Of a stretch of DNA of 20,721 nt, positions 11,201-18,665 are shown piece by piece. The position numbers and the translations under genes were made by a program. The stretch spans positions 1 through 20,721 of the forward strand of contig ATSW01043909.1 in assembly GCA_000444245.1 (NCBI GenBank), written 5' to 3'. The notes beneath the pieces were generated by a model. The model made no database searches. It had not been told where the DNA came from and was given only the letters and a program-made list of their open reading frames with translations. The DNA is from Botryllus schlosseri. Taxonomy: Eukaryota > Chordata > Ascidiacea > Stolidobranchia > Styelidae. The stretch's first letter is position 1, and the number at the start of each line of letters is the position of its first letter.

Positions 11201-14200
11201 CTAGGAGGGCATACAAAAGAAGAGCGAGCAAAGCTGTCCGTGAAGGTACTGTCATTTATTCCAGGGTTTCAAACATTCTCATCTTAATATTATATGTACT
11301 GAGCAGACAATGCTGCACCCGTGTCTGATACAGTTCCACCCGTGTCTGATACAGCTCCAAGAAAGAGGACATACAAGAGAAAAGCGAGCAAAGCTGCCCG
11401 TGAAGGTGCTGTCATTTTTAGGGTTTTACACATTATGATTGAAAAATTATTTGTAGTATAATGGAATGCAGCTTCATGATCTTTCTGGTGCCATCTAAAT
11501 CGCACATCAAGTGCTACCAACCTATTAAAATCAAAATCCCGCCAAGTTTGACACTAGAACTACCGGAACTTCGAACTACCTAGAACTTTCTTGTGGCTTT
11601 TTTGACGCATGTTAAATTTTCTTCGATTAAATGCATTCAACGGAGCTAAAAATCAGCACAAATCTCAACAAACGGTATCAGAAACCATGTTTATTGCGCT
11701 CACAGCTACTTGCAATATTTTAGACACACCTTAGTGCAATACTTATATAACAAATCGCCGTTTTTTGGTGTAACATAAAAGTGTTGTTCTGGTGCGCATT
11801 TGGTATTTGGGTCGTTCTTCAAAAATTTGGAGTAGGTTCCAGATCCGCTTTAGCCACATCATCATTCTTGGTTATTGCTGACATATCACAAAGCTTATCA
11901 GATAAGATTTGCATAATGCAATCTCGAAACTAATCCTCGATTGGCATATTTTTATAGTATCGGCATTTTGCAAGTAGAAGATCATTCACATTCTAAGAAA
12001 ACATGCATGGACCATCGTCGACATGTTCGTACCCTCATAGAATACTGTCTTGCAACCTGGCCAATGATATCCCTCTGGTTTTGTTTCGTTAAAACATTTA
12101 ACCGTCACTGGTTACTTGTTAGTGTTGTTTCTGAAGGAAACAGTTACCTCCGGTTGGATTGAACTCAATAGATATGTGTACAACTTCGATCTCTACACTG
12201 GCATCTCGCCGTTACGCTTATCAACAAGATGTTAGCTTTGAAAAGTGTGACTACATGAAGCTGTCTGTGTTCCTTGTGGTCCTGGGTAGCTTCAAGCAAC
12301 TTTCGACAATAGTGTCAACTGGGACTTCGTTTGCTTCTCCAAGCGTATACAGTCACATTCATGTAACATTGTTTCAAGATGGATTACATCTGACTCTTCA
12401 CATTACTATGCTTGGCAAATGTATAGATTATAGAAGAGGTGTCCTGTCCTATCCTTGCCTAAATATGAGATTCCCTTGTACAAATACTTGGTAGCAGCAG
12501 CATCCACCATCTGACATTTGGGCTACCCCAATTATTTGCTGGCATGGCGACTTTGTAATAAACGAAAACAATATTATCTTTATCGAGTCCACACCTTTTT
12601 ACTCCTTATTTCAATAGAAAGCTCTTGACTTCCGTAAACTTGTTCCTCGAGAGGGTCTGACTAAACATAATGCACTCATGCCCTGAGTCCTCATATGTAT
12701 TCAATTTACAAGATCTAGCTCCCTTTCCCCCCGAAGATCCATCTCGTAGACCAGAGCACAACCATAGTATATTAGTATGGACAATACAGATGTCTGCTTG
12801 ATCTAATGGTACATTTCAAATGTCATGTCCTGTAACACGTTGAGCTTCAGGAATATAATATTACAGAGCTTTGGTGACTTGGAACGAGGAAGATCCAAAG
12901 CCTTCTATTACATGGGATGTTGTTGCTAACACAGATGTTTTTATAAACGACTTTTCTGCGTTTAGCAGATACATAACCACTTTCAATAATATGAAACTGC
13001 GATGCCTTAAGGTAGAAAAACCGTAATACGTCAAAAAGGCCACTCGGTAGTTCTAGGTAGTTCTGTTTTTAAATTTTTTATTTGTACTAGATGAGTGATG
13101 AGAATCATAGGTAAGGTGGCCTACATAAAATAAATAAAAGTCGAGAAGTTTCAGCCGAACAGCATAAGATATGACCGAATGCCAGCTCTTCAAAAATGAA
13201 AATGCGTCAAAAAAGCCACTTGATCGTTCTAGTGTTAAGAACCAGTATTGTAAATGAATCAAGTTTATATAAGATATATTCCGAAATCAGTGCTTGTCTT
13301 ACTTGTCTTATTTTGATATGGGCAAAAATAGGTCAGGCCGTATTTTGGCTCGATATTCTGCTTTCTGTCAATGTGGAGAACTTGAATCACCTGCAGTCGG
13401 TCAGTTACGCTTCCACGTTACACACTTTGACAATGACTATGTACCTCCAAACAGATGAACAGGAGCCATCCGCGAAGACAAGGAAGATCGTCAACATGAT
13501 CAATGCCTCCGACAATAATCAACTGTGGCCCATCGGTGGGTATACATTTGTGTCATATGTCTTGTCCTAGGAATGTCTTTGACGTCACGTTCATCATTTT
13601 GTCTTAACTGCGGTGGGCACAATGTTTTGATTACTCGAATCTGAATCGAGTATTACTTGTAATCATTGGAGTGGTGACAGCCGATTTTTTTTCGTAACGT
13701 GAAAATATATTTTTTTGGGAAAGTTTTTCCACTGTGAAAGTCTTGAAACCTCGAAACAGTGCCGCATAATCACAGAATCTGTTGATTTGCAGAGTGTTAA
13801 AATAGTTGGTACAAAATAATAACGTCTCTTGTAATATTGTAACCGCATGCGTCTCATGAAATGAGTTTTTCTTTTCATTCGATGTTAGTAGTACGTGTCA
13901 CCTATAATGTGTGACAGTACGTAACAAAATCTGATGAAAGTCCTTCAAACGAGCCATGAGTGACCGCTTTTGCTCAACTAATTCGATCGATACTATCAAT
14001 GCGTGGTATAGCGTTTCACTACAAACACTGATGCATCAGCCGGGTCAGACCGCGGTTCATGGTGAAATGCTCTACAGCAGGGGCGGGCAACATATGGCCT
14101 GCGACGGGATTTTGTCCGGCGCGGACAGTTTCCCGTCAATGATAGTGTGACCCGCGGCCCCACTGTGCTGAGATTCTCCACTACTTGCTTGAACGTCAAA

Positions 14201-16643
14201 TTTTAGTGAATGTAGAGTGCAGAGTGGAGCTTACACGTAAGTTCGTCGAAGTGAGAAGACCTGAATTATCGGCATTTACGATGTACTCAACCCTACTGAA
14301 TCGTTATCTTGGTCAATTTGGGGTACTTGGCTTATTTCTATATCACATTAAAGACCGTAGGTATTTCATCGCACTGTGTTACAATGCTGTGGATTGACCT
14401 CAAATACACGGGTGTCGTTTCCACCAAGGTGCTTGGCTATGTATGACGTGTTTCGCATCCTGCAATACGAATAATCGAGGTTCACAGCCCTCCGCCGCGG
14501 AAAATAGGACCAAAGTCTAATTCTCGCTGATAAGTTCACTCTCGTGGCTGGGAGCTTGTAATTTCTGTACTTGAAATAATCATCTCTAAATAGTTGACTT
14601 GAATCATTACAATTAACGCTCGATTCAGATAAGAGTGGTCCGAATCATTGTGGCCAGCCCTGATCGCCACCAAGTCACACTAATTGGAGAGTGAATTACC
14701 TGAAAAAGCACATTGTAACCAACTTTACTTATTTTTTGGCCAGTCTTTAATGCATCGCATGGACTTTTCACCTTTGGAAAGTTTTCCGCCATGCAGACTC
14801 TGGTATGCTACAAGTCCTGTTCTTTACCAGAGCTTTCACGAGTCGTTGTTCATGGGACCGGCAAGCCGAAGCAAGAAGAAATTTCGAAGGGGGTGTTCCT
14901 GTCGAAAGACGTTGATATAACAACAACCGGCATGTCCAGAGTCGTCCAAGGGCGAATGGTCATCCGGCCAAACGTGACAAAGCCCGAAAGGACGTGCCCG
15001 GGCACAGCGGTGAGTTTTTCTGTACCATTTATCATCTCTCTCATGGTTTTTGATTACTTGAGCTGCCAGGAATAGTTATTGACCCAAATGACCTGAACGA
15101 TTGTTTGTGGAAATGTGTACAGTATATTTAAAATAAAACTAGTGTATTGACGTTAATTCTTTTCTCGTTGTATGTTACCTAAAGCAGTGGTTCTTGATTG
15201 TGCTTCTTGGAGCCAGTTTGAGGGCGCTCTGGCCCGTTCTGGCTACCATTGGCGACAGACAATTAGTAGCGAACAGTAGTCAGAATGTGACTGCTGTGGA
15301 GGTACATGTGCAGTGCTGTATGCGGGAGAGATTGGGACTCAAAATCGAAACCTATTCGTGCTCAATTGCTGATTTTATCTCCAATATTTATTCGGTCAAT
15401 TGCAGTTTGGCAATTGATATCACGTTGATCAAGTAATACGTTGGCACTCTCTATGGCAAAACCCAGCTTTTCTAATTCCTAACTTTTGTTTGAAATGGAA
15501 TATCAGAAATTGCAATGAATATTCATTAGAATGATTTCATTTTTATTGGTGTAGCCAGGGGGAAAAAGACCGTTAACTTGTTCGTGAAATTTGAGTGTCA
15601 CTATATTTCTGGATTTTATTAACCAGCTGGCGCCGGCGAACTTTTCCAAAAAAATCTGCTTGATTTTCGAAACTTGAAAACACGACCTCAATGGAATTCG
15701 AAACCAACAGGTCATATATCGTTGGACGCTGAATGTCAACGCGTGTGTATATAATCGAAACCTAGTAGGTTACTAAATAACATGCTTTAACGATGTAATT
15801 AACAACAATGAACCCGTCCAAAGTGACCTGTGACACTTGAAAGATTTGCCCCCTAAATATTTTTCTGACTGTATCCTTGCTTTTTGCATTTTGCTTGCAT
15901 TTTGTATACAAGACGAACCTAAAAGAGGAGCTACCTCTTTCGTAGGACGCAGACACCACACAATTCTAAGCTTGCATTTATTTACGGGATGCAGCATTTC
16001 CCTCTCCGGATAGCATTTAAGGGGTGCTCAGATTGCCAAGACAGAACTATTCAGCGCTTGTCAGTTATGCGCCTAACCGCCTATATGAACAAAGGACAAT
16101 TGGACATAACCTATATCAAAGGTATCTGCGAACAATCGACAGTCTTCCCGGTTTGCTGGAATTTGTTGGCCGCACTAAATCGTCTTGTTAGCCGCACTTG
16201 TACCACTGACCAGGAGAGGAAGAATAGCATTTAAGCGTATTTCGAGCGCAAAAGTAATGCATGTTTCAGACAGCCCAGTTTCAGGCTCAGTAGTTGTTCC
16301 ATAAATAAATATCAAGTTGTGCAGGTCCCGGTGTGCCTCACTTTACTGCCTTAAAGTCGAATTCTCCGTTGAGAATTACTCCTAGGTTGGGTATCACTGT
16401 TCTGACATGTGTTATTAGTGTTTGTTTACGCCTGAGTCCCAAGTAATCAATATTGTCTGAACGAATATAATCTTTTTACAGGCCTATTTGGTCGAAGAAG
16501 GAGCCGTTGAACTGACCCTCGGGGGCCAAAAGATAAAGCTTGGAGAAGGGTCCCAGTTTCAAGTCCCCCGAGGGAACAATTATAAAATCAAAAATTTAAC
16601 AGCAAAGAGCGCCGTGCTCTTTGCCTGCTTTCAATTGCCGTAA
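2170..16643 (+). CDS. CENPC: CENP-C (Mif2-type) inner-kinetochore protein, spliced, 5' end outside the window
   Basis: Spliced model: 2170-2276, 2390-2533, 3392-3590, 7012-7104, 7737-7849, 8134-8277, 8530-8836, 9504-9553, 10361-10457, 11051-11112, 11168-11245, 11307-11405, 13455-13535, 14744-15009, 16482-16643. Every intron is GT...AG, every junction keeps phase, and the total is 666 residues plus TAA, numbered here from the first whole codon. In order: duplicated Ser/Lys-rich modules (1-149 and 182-368), a CENP-C-motif-like block (about 396-417), a basic repeat pair (440-497), and a C-terminal cupin (about 590-666) with the family signature VPRGNNYKIKN. Known for the family: CENP-C binds CENP-A nucleosomes through the motif, dimerises through the cupin, and links centromeric chromatin to the outer kinetochore. 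No start codon or N-terminal Mis12-binding region is visible, so the N-terminus lies upstream. Family identity is strong; single internal exons are predictions. Confidence 0.85.
2390..2533 (+). CDS. CENPC: CENP-C exon, module A part 2
   Basis: The acceptor is atactctgttcag and the donor is GAAG|GTAATT; phase is 1 in and 1 out. It encodes residues 37-83: NSSNR start, a basic core CRKRPVSPSSDG, and a GYEG end. It has exactly the length (144 nt) of its paralogue at 8134, with matching start (NSSNR), RKRPVSPSS core and GYE end. The K/R-P-V-S-P context resembles a nuclear-localisation or phospho-site region in a disordered linker; that function is inferred. A broken third copy lies inverted at 19140-19290. 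Confidence 0.75.
2600..2790 (+). repeat. degenerate ATTAGAATTAG minisatellite in an intron
   Basis: Repeated variants of TTAGAATTAGA and AGAATTGGAGCTACA occur here. The equivalent intron of module B (8350-8500) has the same kind of sequence, so the array predates the module duplication. A related short run (AACTAGAACTAGAACTAGAA) lies near 4080. Confidence 0.55.
3392..3590 (+). CDS. CENPC: CENP-C exon, module A part 3, with 18-bp repeats
   Basis: The acceptor is accgaaattcag and the donor is CCAG|GTGAGG; phase is 1 in and 2 out. It opens VAKSTTDDRSRG, then runs into basic low-complexity sequence. Positions 3481-3534 are three perfect 18-bp repeats encoding SPPRFE, followed by degenerate SLPKFQ and STPKAK units. 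The paralogue at 8530 shares the opening VAKSTTD and the ending PKSS but carries a different repeat. The lack of stops in these repeats opens long frames on both strands; only this frame has matching splice sites. Confidence 0.72.
3625..3960. repeat. GACTCGAGTC-rich intron tract (paired with 8880-9230)
   Basis: Many copies of GACTCGAGTC, ACTCGACATGAGTCA and similar near-palindromes occur here and in the matching intron of module B (8880-9230). It was present before the duplication. Its nature is unknown; a decayed short dispersed repeat is likely. Confidence 0.45.
4340..4420 (-). repeat. tRNA-like sequence (tRNA pseudogene or SINE head)
   Basis: On the minus strand it begins TCCGAGTAGCTCAGTTGG and ends TGTTCGGA. 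The ends pair over seven positions, allowing G-T pairs. A perfect A box (TAGCTCAGTTGG) and a good B box (GGCTCAAGTCC) are present. The anticodon arm is poor and the T stem has a mismatch, so it is probably a decayed tRNA or the 5' head of a SINE rather than a working tRNA. Confidence 0.55.
5856..5924. repeat. small MITE-like hairpin
   Basis: Inverted ends CCATGCATAATACGC and CCATGTATAATGCGC (the latter on the complement) enclose about 35 bp. The outer flank reads GGAAAATTACGG. Similar fragments (TAATTTTCCATG, TTATACATGGAAAAT) occur near 4106 and 3675, so it belongs to a dispersed family. Confidence 0.5.
6290..6540 (+). repeat. upstream duplicated piece, copy B
   Basis: This is the partner of 640-905, at an offset of about 5.64 kb. 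It lies upstream of module B inside the intron between 3590 and 7012. No supported exon is seen in it. Confidence 0.6.
7012..7104 (+). CDS. CENPC: CENP-C exon between the duplicated modules
   Basis: The acceptor is aatcaacaaacag and the donor is AAAG|GTGGGC. It is symmetric (phase 2 in and out), so it can be included or skipped in frame. It encodes residues 151-180: IKRARAPFAES, an acidic AVATEQEEVAG stretch, then LSARRSE. Its acceptor region resembles that of the candidate exon at 481, suggesting an older duplication. No known domain is recognised. Phase agreement with both neighbours is the main support. Confidence 0.6.
7737..7849 (+). CDS. CENPC: CENP-C exon, module B part 1
   Basis: The acceptor is gtttcgttagtcgcag and the donor is GAAA|GTGAGT; phase is 2 in and 1 out. 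It encodes residues 182-218 with SPSKAEKTKR, SWLNSLPS and AQQLSE, paralogous to the exon at 2170 and six bases longer. Sequence before the acceptor and after the donor also aligns with module A, including 'gattaccaacctacggatagatatgc' just inside the intron (two short mismatches from copy A), so the duplication was of genomic DNA. Confidence 0.72.
8134..8277 (+). CDS. CENPC: CENP-C exon, module B part 2
   Basis: The acceptor is atactttattcag and the donor is GAAG|GTCAGT; phase is 1 in and 1 out. It encodes residues 220-266: SSNRSPGLATSGSSG, then QESRRRKRPVSPSSG and an ISEIGYE-like end. It is 144 nt long, the same as the exon at 2390. The basic RRRKRP cluster could serve in nuclear import or DNA contact (inference). 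Confidence 0.75.
8530..8836 (+). CDS. CENPC: CENP-C exon, module B part 3, expanded Lys/Ser/Pro repeat
   Basis: The acceptor is accaaaattcag and the donor is CCAG|GTGAGG; phase is 1 in and 2 out. After VAKSTTDHRSRE it encodes about 13 hexapeptide units of the form [KN]P[KE]SKS (residues about 288-367), built from 18/36-bp DNA repeats (AAGCCAAAGTCCAAATCG alternating with an AACCCG-type unit). It is 108 nt longer than its paralogue at 3392, so this copy expanded after duplication. The product is highly basic and disordered, plausible for non-specific DNA or RNA binding. Open frames on the opposite strand here are by-products of the repeat. Confidence 0.72.
8837..9503 (+). other. intron after module B part 3
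   Basis: The first two thirds are the module-B copy of the GACTCGAGTC-rich tract. From about 9366 the sequence is unique, leading into the pyrimidine-rich acceptor of the exon at 9504. I see no other feature. Confidence 0.5.
9504..9553 (+). CDS. CENPC: CENP-C short linker exon
   Basis: This 50-nt exon has a strong acceptor (ctattttccag) and donor (CCAT|GTAAGC). In phase 2 it reads RSLSKVQKPNRIVEELP with phase 1 out. This is the phase change needed to connect the exon at 8530 (phase 2 out) to the motif exon at 10361 (phase 1 in). No domain is known. Support comes from splice sites and phase only. Confidence 0.6.
9554..10360 (+). other. intron, nothing recognised
   Basis: About 800 bp of AT-rich sequence with a few short direct repeats ('tatggtatagcttatggtatagattatatgg' near 10050). 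No coding or mobile element is recognised. Confidence 0.4.
10361..10457 (+). CDS. CENPC: CENP-C exon carrying the CENP-C-motif-like block
   Basis: The acceptor is tctttttgttgtcag and the donor is ATTC|GTAAGT; phase is 1 in and 2 out. Residues 396-417 read GRRRSPRIKLPVEPGVQYNF plus RY. The RRSxR core with a following proline and aromatic cluster matches the general layout of the CENP-C motif (RRS/TxRxxxxPxxYW in fungi and animals), which touches the nucleosome acidic patch and the CENP-A tail. The arginines (398, 399, 402) are present. The usual tryptophan after the tyrosine is not: the order is Y413-N-F415. The downstream residues DEAGFKKVIG resemble the GGF.ISG segment after the human motif. 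Confidence 0.75.
10590..10700 (+). mobile_element. diverged tRNA-derived SINE fragment
   Basis: It contains GGCTTGATCTGTAGGTCG, a damaged B box (AGTTCATTCCC) and CAGCCGGGTCAGA, then 'cactggt' and 'cttggctcaga'. The same order appears in the better-kept copy at 17100-17240. It lies in the intron after the CENP-C motif exon. Confidence 0.5.
11051..11112 (+). CDS. CENPC: CENP-C exon after the motif
   Basis: The acceptor is ttttgtgttgttgcag and the donor is CCAG|GTATGC; phase is 2 in and 1 out. It encodes residues 419-438, SDFDEAGFKKVIGITKITYP. In vertebrate CENP-C the motif is followed by a similar G-F-V-I-S-G stretch, so this supports the motif assignment of the previous exon. Confidence 0.7.
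11168..11245 (+). CDS. CENPC: CENP-C basic exon, copy 1 of a tandem exon pair
   Basis: The acceptor is atctcttttctcag and the donor is GAAG|GTACTG; phase is 1 in and 1 out. It encodes DDPARLAATVTTRR and then AYKRRASKAVRE (residues 453-464). The second half recurs in the next exon as TYKRKASKAARE. Intron sequence after both donors is also similar (GTACTGTCATTTATTCCAGGG against GTGCTGTCATTTTTAGGG), so the pair is a recent tandem duplication. Symmetric phase let it be added without a frame change. Confidence 0.72.
11307..11405 (+). CDS. CENPC: CENP-C basic exon, copy 2 of a tandem exon pair
   Basis: The acceptor is atgtactgagcag and the donor is GAAG|GTGCTG; phase is 1 in and 1 out. It encodes NAAPVSDTVPPVSDTAP, from a nested 21-bp direct repeat (two CACCCGTGTCTGATACAG copies), then RKRTYKRKASKAARE. 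It pairs with the exon at 11168. The basic tails may bind DNA or act as nuclear-import signals (inference). Confidence 0.72.
11552..13234. mobile_element. piggyBac-like DNA transposon, degraded
   Basis: The left end starts CACTAGAACTACCGG and runs to GTGGCTTTTTTGACGCAT. The right end, on the complement, starts CACTAGAACGATCAAG and reaches the same GTGGCTTTTTTGACGCAT. The right side abuts TTAA (13235-13238) and the left TTGA (11548-11551), consistent with a TTAA target with one change. A second inner copy of the right end lies at about 13025-13066, suggesting nesting or end duplication. Short open frames inside (for example 12861-13043 on the minus strand) show no clear transposase, so it looks non-autonomous or decayed. 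Confidence 0.6.
13025..13066 (-). repeat. inner extra copy of the transposon end
   Basis: On the complement it reads CAGAACTACCTAGAACTACC then GAGTGGCCTTTTTGACG. It is closer to the left terminus at 11552 than the outer right end is. Two right ends 170 bp apart point to a nested insertion or rearranged end. Confidence 0.5.
13455..13535 (+). CDS. CENPC: CENP-C exon before the cupin
   Basis: The acceptor is tacctccaaacag and the donor is ATCG|GTGGGT; phase is 1 in and 1 out. It encodes residues 499-524: EQEPSAKTRKIVNMINAS followed by DNNQLWPI. Its phase fits the neighbours on both sides across introns of 2.0 and 1.2 kb. It resembles the stretch that leads into the pre-cupin region of CENP-C proteins, but no conserved motif is certain. 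Confidence 0.65.
13536..14743 (+). other. intron before the cupin exons
   Basis: It holds a short ACTCGA repeat fragment (13625-13665), a hAT-type end fragment (14078-14162), and another dispersed-repeat fragment (14560-14660). No exon is supported. The open frames at 13956-14397 are interrupted and repeat-derived. Confidence 0.45.
14078..14162 (+). mobile_element. hAT-type transposon end fragment
   Basis: It begins CAGGGGCGGGCAACATATGG and ends in GACCCGCGGCCCC. The pattern CAGGGGTGGGCAA...GGCCCGCGG is typical of hAT superfamily termini in animal genomes. No partner terminus is obvious and no transposase is seen. Confidence 0.45.
14744..15009 (+). CDS. CENPC: CENP-C exon, pre-cupin region and first cupin strands
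   Basis: The acceptor is attttttggccag and the donor is AGCG|GTGAGT; phase is 1 in and 0 out. It encodes residues 526-613. The segment from about 590, SRVVQGRMVIRPNVTKPE, aligns in pattern with the human CENP-C cupin entry (S.GKLILGP...K). Upstream, FGKFSAMQTLVCYK and the GVFLSKDVDITTTG segment correspond to the pre-cupin strand region (compare 'ELKVYKTLDTPFFSTGK' in human). The ATG at 14791 is internal; phase and acceptor place the exon start at 14744. Confidence 0.85.
15010..16481 (+). other. last CENP-C intron, splitting the cupin domain
   Basis: This 1.47-kb intron separates the two halves of the cupin. A CAGTGGTTCTTGATTG word at about 15186 resembles a hAT end but lacks a partner. The rest is unique AT-rich DNA with chance open frames (15194-15436, 15989-16234) that have no splice or homology support. 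Confidence 0.45.
16482..16643 (+). CDS. CENPC: CENP-C terminal exon, cupin core and stop
   Basis: The acceptor is tctttttacag and the exon is in phase 0, ending in TAA at 16641-16643. Its 53 residues read AYLVEEGAVELTLGG, then KLGEGSQFQVPRGNNYKIKN, ending VLFACFQLP. These match the CENP-C/Mif2 cupin strand pattern (V.YV..G...L......L..GD.F.VP.GN.Y.IKNL....VLLF.Q). Known role of this fold: homodimerisation of CENP-C at the centromere. It is the intact parent-like version of the inverted copies at 19.6-20.7 kb. Confidence 0.92.
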   Translation, partial: AYLVEEGAVELTLGGQKIKLGEGSQFQVPRGNNYKIKNLTAKSAVLFACFQLP

Positions 16644-16832
16644 TTCGGAAACCGTTTGAAATGCCAGAAAGAAATCAGGTCCAGCTCCACAAGATATTCG
16701 CATCCACTTTATGCAGCAAGAATGGAAACCACTCTCGAAATTTCAACACACTGAAGTACAACGACATGACTCTTCGCGGCATCCACGGCGAACGTCAATT
16801 TCAGGGCTCATCCAATGGTACGTACACTTGTA
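16644..16832 (+). other. 3' flank of CENP-C, part of the duplicated cupin unit
   Basis: This segment follows the CENP-C stop. It contains an open frame (ATG at 16661, MPERNQVQLHKIF...) up to a GTACGT donor-like site at 16816. The same segment follows every inverted cupin copy at the right end (20534-20721, 20180-20356, about 19888-19997). In those copies the frame is interrupted, so it is most likely 3' UTR rather than a second gene. Homology with the array ends just after the GTACGTACACTTGTA stretch, which marks the duplication edge. Confidence 0.6.
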
Positions 16833-17099
16833 TATCTAGAGCTCTCCACTGGCCTACAAGCAGCTCAACACTGCGTACAGCGATGCTTATCCCGCAGGTA
16901 TGATTGGGACATGGCATTACGCGGTACATTTTGTTGTAGCTTACCCTTAAGAGTGTCGAGCGTATATCAGGTCTGGCTCATCAGACGATGGGCAGTATCC
17001 CTTTGTGGAGAGTGCGAACGTACGGCATAACCACTAGTTGAGCAAGGTACTATCTATATGTGTGATTGTGTTTTTCGGGTATATCCGAGATGTAGCAGG

Positions 17100-17240
17100 T
17101 ATCACTAAGGTATCTGACCGAGCAAGATAGTGTAATGTTGATGCGTCCGGCTTCTTGATCGGTAGGTCGTGGGTTCGATCCCCGGCCGGGTCTGACGAGA
17201 AACTTGAAAACTGGTGGCTATTCTGCTTGGCGCTCAGCAT
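17100..17240 (+). mobile_element. tRNA-derived SINE copy
   Basis: It carries GTCCGGCTTCTTGATCGG, then TAGGTCGTGGGTTCGATCCC, giving a perfect RNA polymerase III B box (GGTTCGATCCC) and the CCGGCCGGGTCTGAC tail common in marine-invertebrate SINEs. A weak A box (ATAGTGTAATG) lies upstream. Downstream 'actggtggctattctgcttggcgctcag' (split by small gaps) is shared with the copy at 10590. Confidence 0.6.
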
Positions 17241-17267
17241 CCAAAGAGAGCATGGATGAGAAAAGAT

Positions 17268-17279
17268 GGGGGGGGGGGG
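17268..17279 (+). repeat. poly-G run of 12
   Basis: Twelve consecutive G residues follow the SINE region. The length may be uncertain, since such runs are prone to sequencing error. Confidence 0.8.
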
Positions 17280-17768
17280 CAGACTGGCTGACCTCATGGT
17301 CGCATCTCAGTCGTAAAACAATCTCGATGGTGCAAGCGAAAACGAGTACCCCACTTCTCTGTCTTCCCTAGACTGTGTTTACATCTGTACATCTTCGAGC
17401 AATTTCGTCTACCAATTGTTCAGAACAATGCCGATTTTCAATTGCTAAGTACTGTTTTGAGGTGCACATTGCCCTGTATTGTATTGTCGAAATCGAATGC
17501 AACAGTAGCTTTCGATTAAAGCCAGTTTTATTAGTTTTAAGCGCTGGGGTCGTCAGCTTTACCACTACCATGGTATTGCTGACCAATGGTAGATTGCCCA
17601 GCAATAAAGCTGCTTGCCCAAGCGTAATGGCGGAGTTGGTTATCTATTCATAGGTTTGGAATCTTTACTATGGTTGACAACTCAGGTATCATGTCTGGAG
17701 TGTGTTCAAGTCTGTCTAACGCTCATTTATCACTCTGAAGTGTGTCCGTGTGTGTTCACGTCTGTGTC

Positions 17769-17789
17769 TGTGTGTGTGTGTGTGTGTGT
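17769..17789 (+). repeat. TG microsatellite
   Basis: About ten perfect TG repeats, preceded by imperfect GTGTCTG units from about 17740. Confidence 0.85.
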
Positions 17790-18296
17790 TAATTAGGGTT
17801 GGTCAAGCAACTGTTTTCCAAATTCACTCGGCTCGGTGAAAAAATTGTTAGGGAGCTTAGATAACGCCTAAAACCAAAATTTGCTCATTTTGAAACAGTA
17901 GACACAAAGTCATTAATATTTTAAATTTCAACAATTTTATGGAATAATTTTATCTACCATGAAAAATTTATTCGGTGATTTTATTTCAAAATATGTGCAC
18001 TGAATAAAACACACGAGACCAAATACATATATTCATGTATGCTCTCTATTTGCGAGATATATCCAATTGGAGCATATTCAGGTGCTGTGGGGTTGTGATT
18101 TCAATATTGTAAATTACTAGAATTCGCACATGTTCTATTTCTGATAATTACTTTTCAAGCATGAAAAGACGACTCAGGAATAGTTGATTCTTGGCCAGTT
18201 AAGTCAGCATATACAATTTATACATACGCGCTCATGTAATATTATTATGTTTACCATTCGTATCGAAATTGCGGATTTGGATCGTTATTATTGGTC

Positions 18297-18665
18297 TCAA
18301 TCAATCAATCGACAGATTATATTTTCATCTGCCCAAGACGCACACACAATATACAATGCGATATACAAGACACACAATGCTTGCTTTCGCGAGCAGTCCA
18401 TCATCTCATGCAGCCTTTTCAAAACATCTCTCCTGATCATCTTCGTGTGATCTGTGATTTGTTTGCGCGTCACATAGCCATTTTTGATGTTGAGTTGTTT
18501 CTTTGTTAACAATATCCAGTTCTTGATTGTCACATATGCTGTTGTTACTTTGTGCGGTTCGTAGTAGGCGTAGTAGATTTCTTCTATGGTAGCGTTGAAG
18601 TCCATTCTTACGAGTCCTTTGACATCGGGACCAACGATATAAAAATTCTTTTGTAAGCAGTGCAT
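18297..18665 (-). other. unidentified minus-strand open frame, 122 codons
   Basis: This is the longest uninterrupted frame in the right quarter. It contains FYIVGPDVKGLVRMDF, YYAYYEPHKVTTAYV and KMIRRDVLKRLHEM. The composition looks protein-like rather than random (mixed charged and hydrophobic), but I do not recognise the family. The flanking minus-strand sequence up to about 19.5 kb has further protein-like but interrupted stretches. It could be a decayed gene or mobile-element remnant. Confidence 0.3.

Larger units (their letters stand above)
11406..13454 (+). other. intron carrying a piggyBac-like element
   Basis: Most of this 2-kb intron is the element at 11552-13234. Outside it, 13240-13454 holds only chance open frames. 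I saw no further exon with phase 1 in and out. Confidence 0.5.
16833..18296 (+). other. intergenic stretch downstream of CENP-C
   Basis: It holds the SINE (17100-17240), the poly-G run, and the TG microsatellite. A possible AATAAA poly(A) signal at 17603 lies about 960 bp after the CENP-C stop, which is far, so its use is doubtful. The open frame at 17375-17653 has no recognisable product. Confidence 0.45.

Noticed and set aside
15184-15215. CAGTGGTTCTTGATTG word resembling a hAT terminus
   Set aside because: No partner terminus or repeated copy in the window.
15989-16234. 81-codon + frame in the last intron
   Set aside because: No conserved motif and no usable splice sites; it interrupts nothing in the phase-consistent CENP-C model.
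17375-17653. 92-codon + frame near a possible poly(A) signal
   Set aside because: No recognisable domain, and frames are open on both strands; not supported as a gene.
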